16,377 nt of DNA, from the NCBI GenBank assembly GCA_937880835.1, contig CALGRN010000352.1, forward strand, positions 1-16,377. The letters run 5' to 3'. A model generated the notes under the pieces. The model was given only the letters and a program-made list of their open reading frames with translations, searched no databases and was not told the DNA's origin. A program made the translations under genes and the position numbers. Shown here piece after piece: positions 15,556-16,377 of the stretch (its first letter is position 1; every line of letters begins with the position of its first letter). This stretch comes from an uncultured Prevotella sp. (lineage in GTDB: Bacteria; Bacteroidota; Bacteroidia; Bacteroidales; Bacteroidaceae).

Positions 15556-15706
15556 TCTGTGTGCTATGCTTGACTGTATGTAAAGATGATGCGCTCTGTA
15601 AGCCGTTGATTTAAAGCATTTTAGAGATATTATTGCAAACCTGTTGGCATCCTGTCTCATTCTTGTTTTAATGTGTCTGAAAATCAATATATTGCATGAT
15701 GTTTTT

Positions 15707-15794
15707 CAAAAGCTATTGTTTTGCACGCCAAAAGTTATCCTTTTGCATAATGAAAGTTATCCTTTTGCAATGCAAAAGCTATTGTTTTGTTTTA
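15707..15794. repeat. Array C of 22-bp phased palindromes (four units)
   Basis: Units start at 15707, 15729, 15751 and 15773, exactly 22 bp apart. They read CAAAAGCTATTGTTTTGC, CAAAAGTTATCCTTTTGC, TGAAAGTTATCCTTTTGC and CAAAAGCTATTGTTTTGT, with 4-nt spacers acgc, ataa, aatg, ttta. The two outer units carry the CTATTG core and the two inner ones the TTATCC core, an ABBA order. All four face the same way. The array is preceded by GTTTTT as in A and B, but I could not extend the A/B leader alignment convincingly here. It lies upstream of the HU-like promoter. Confidence 0.85.
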
Positions 15795-15799
15795 CCGTT

Positions 15800-16315
15800 G
15801 TTTTTCTTTTCTATTTCAACCATAATTATACGTGGGTTCGACGAAATTCGTTCGAGATATTTAAGTATAATCATTTAATCTGTACGTTCTGTCAATTTAC
15901 ATAAAACTATAGTTTATAATATTCATAATTTGCTTGGTCTTATGACTGTCGATATCGTTGTTCTGCATGTGATTTGCGGACAGACAGGGCGTCTGTCCGT
16001 ATTATTCGTCTGTTCGCATTTAAACAATGTGCATGTGAGATTATTGTTTTCCGTCAAACATTGGGTATCATCGTCGGGCTTATATTAATAATAATGTCGT
16101 GGATGATTGTTGAATATAAGCCTTTTCATTTCATTCTTTACTTATTGTTCCGGCTCAAAATATCCTCTCATGAGCATTTTCCGATGTTATTGCAATAAGC
16201 GTTCGGACATAGTATATCATATTATTAATGATGAAAGATTACGTCTCCAAGCATGCAGCTTTTTTACTTAAATCAATATTAAATTATCGAAAAACAGTAA
16301 ATTTTTGCCGAAAAA
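15800..16315. other. Intergenic stretch without a supportable gene
   Basis: About 500 nt between array C and the rightward promoter. Both strands show only short frames lacking credible starts or family features; the longest (15974-16198, plus strand, TTG start) runs through a perfect hairpin and is not convincing. The base composition is AT-rich. Apart from the hairpin at 15977-15999, I see no RNA gene or mobile element. Confidence 0.6.
15977..15999. repeat. Isolated perfect hairpin
   Basis: CGGACAGAC (15977-15985) and GTCTGTCCG (15991-15999) form a perfect 9-bp GC-rich stem around the loop AGGGC, in an otherwise AT-rich gap. No T-run follows on either strand and no gene ends nearby, so it does not look like an ordinary terminator. 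It could be an operator, part of a small RNA or a relic. Confidence 0.65.
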
Positions 16316-16347
16316 CTTGCACGGTAATTATTTTATTCATATTTTTG
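16316..16347 (+). promoter_or_regulatory. Promoter pointing out of the window to the right
   Basis: CTTG (16316-16319; consensus TTTG) and a -7 box TATTTTTG (16340-16347; consensus TAnnTTTG) are separated by 20 nt. Transcription would start near 16353 and run off the right edge, so a plus-strand gene should begin shortly beyond 16377. The window ends before any of its coding sequence is certain. Confidence 0.6.
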
Positions 16348-16377
16348 CAGCGTGAAGTTATCATAAGGTATTTACAT

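Noticed and set aside
15644..15904. Overlapping plus-strand frames through array C
   Set aside because: The same KLLFC / SYCF repeats arise in two different frames, showing that the sequence is a DNA repeat and not a protein.
15974..16198. 74-codon plus-strand frame with a hydrophobic middle
   Set aside because: It starts with TTG inside or next to a perfect hairpin, has no promoter or family resemblance, and could be chance in AT-rich DNA. A decayed membrane protein gene cannot be excluded.

Overview
The window looks like a chromosomal segment from a Prevotella-like member of the Bacteroidota. This rests on several signs: promoters of the Bacteroidota -33 TTTG / -7 TAnnTTTG type, little use of Shine-Dalgarno sites, a PorZ-like protein with a type IX secretion (T9SS) sorting domain, an HU-related protein with the N-terminal extension typical of the phylum followed by a tiny smalltalk-like gene, and a lipoprotein/ECF sigma/anti-sigma-like operon. 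No phage, insertion sequence, CRISPR array, rRNA or tRNA was seen.

Layout. Positions 1-3403 (minus strand) hold the class Ia ribonucleotide reductase operon nrdA-nrdB; nrdB runs off the left edge. A promoter at about 3492-3524 drives it. Positions 4025-6359 (minus strand) hold a four-gene envelope-signalling operon: head-GIN (DUF2807) lipoprotein, ECF sigma factor, one-pass membrane protein in the anti-sigma position, and a small secreted protein, closed by a good intrinsic terminator at 3845-3896. Positions 6984-14687 (plus strand) hold a probable five-gene operon: leuS, yitT-like, rdgB-like XTP/dITP pyrophosphatase, porZ-like, and an acyltransferase-3 membrane protein, ending at a hairpin terminator at 14736-14770. 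Positions 14778-15444 (minus strand) hold an HU-related DNA-binding protein and a 36-aa smalltalk-like peptide gene. A strong promoter at 16316-16347 points right, out of the window.

The most unusual content lies between the transcription units. All three long intergenic gaps (3525-3844, 6550-6887, 15556-16315) carry an array of short AT-rich palindromes repeating in an exact 22-bp register. A unit is a 17-bp palindrome of the type CAAAAG-N5-CTTTTG plus a 5-bp spacer. I see four clear units in each of two arrays and five, some decayed, in the third. Two of the arrays are preceded by a related leader: 59 of 87 positions match without gaps, and the leader ends at the same distance from the first unit. 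The arrays are therefore copies of a larger dispersed element. The unit can face either way without breaking the register. I can offer only hypotheses for its function (REP/BIME-like mobile repeat, nucleoid-protein binding array).

The genes otherwise do housekeeping work (dNTP synthesis, leucyl-tRNA charging, nucleotide-pool sanitation) and envelope biology (T9SS attachment complex, surface acylation, sigma-factor signalling).
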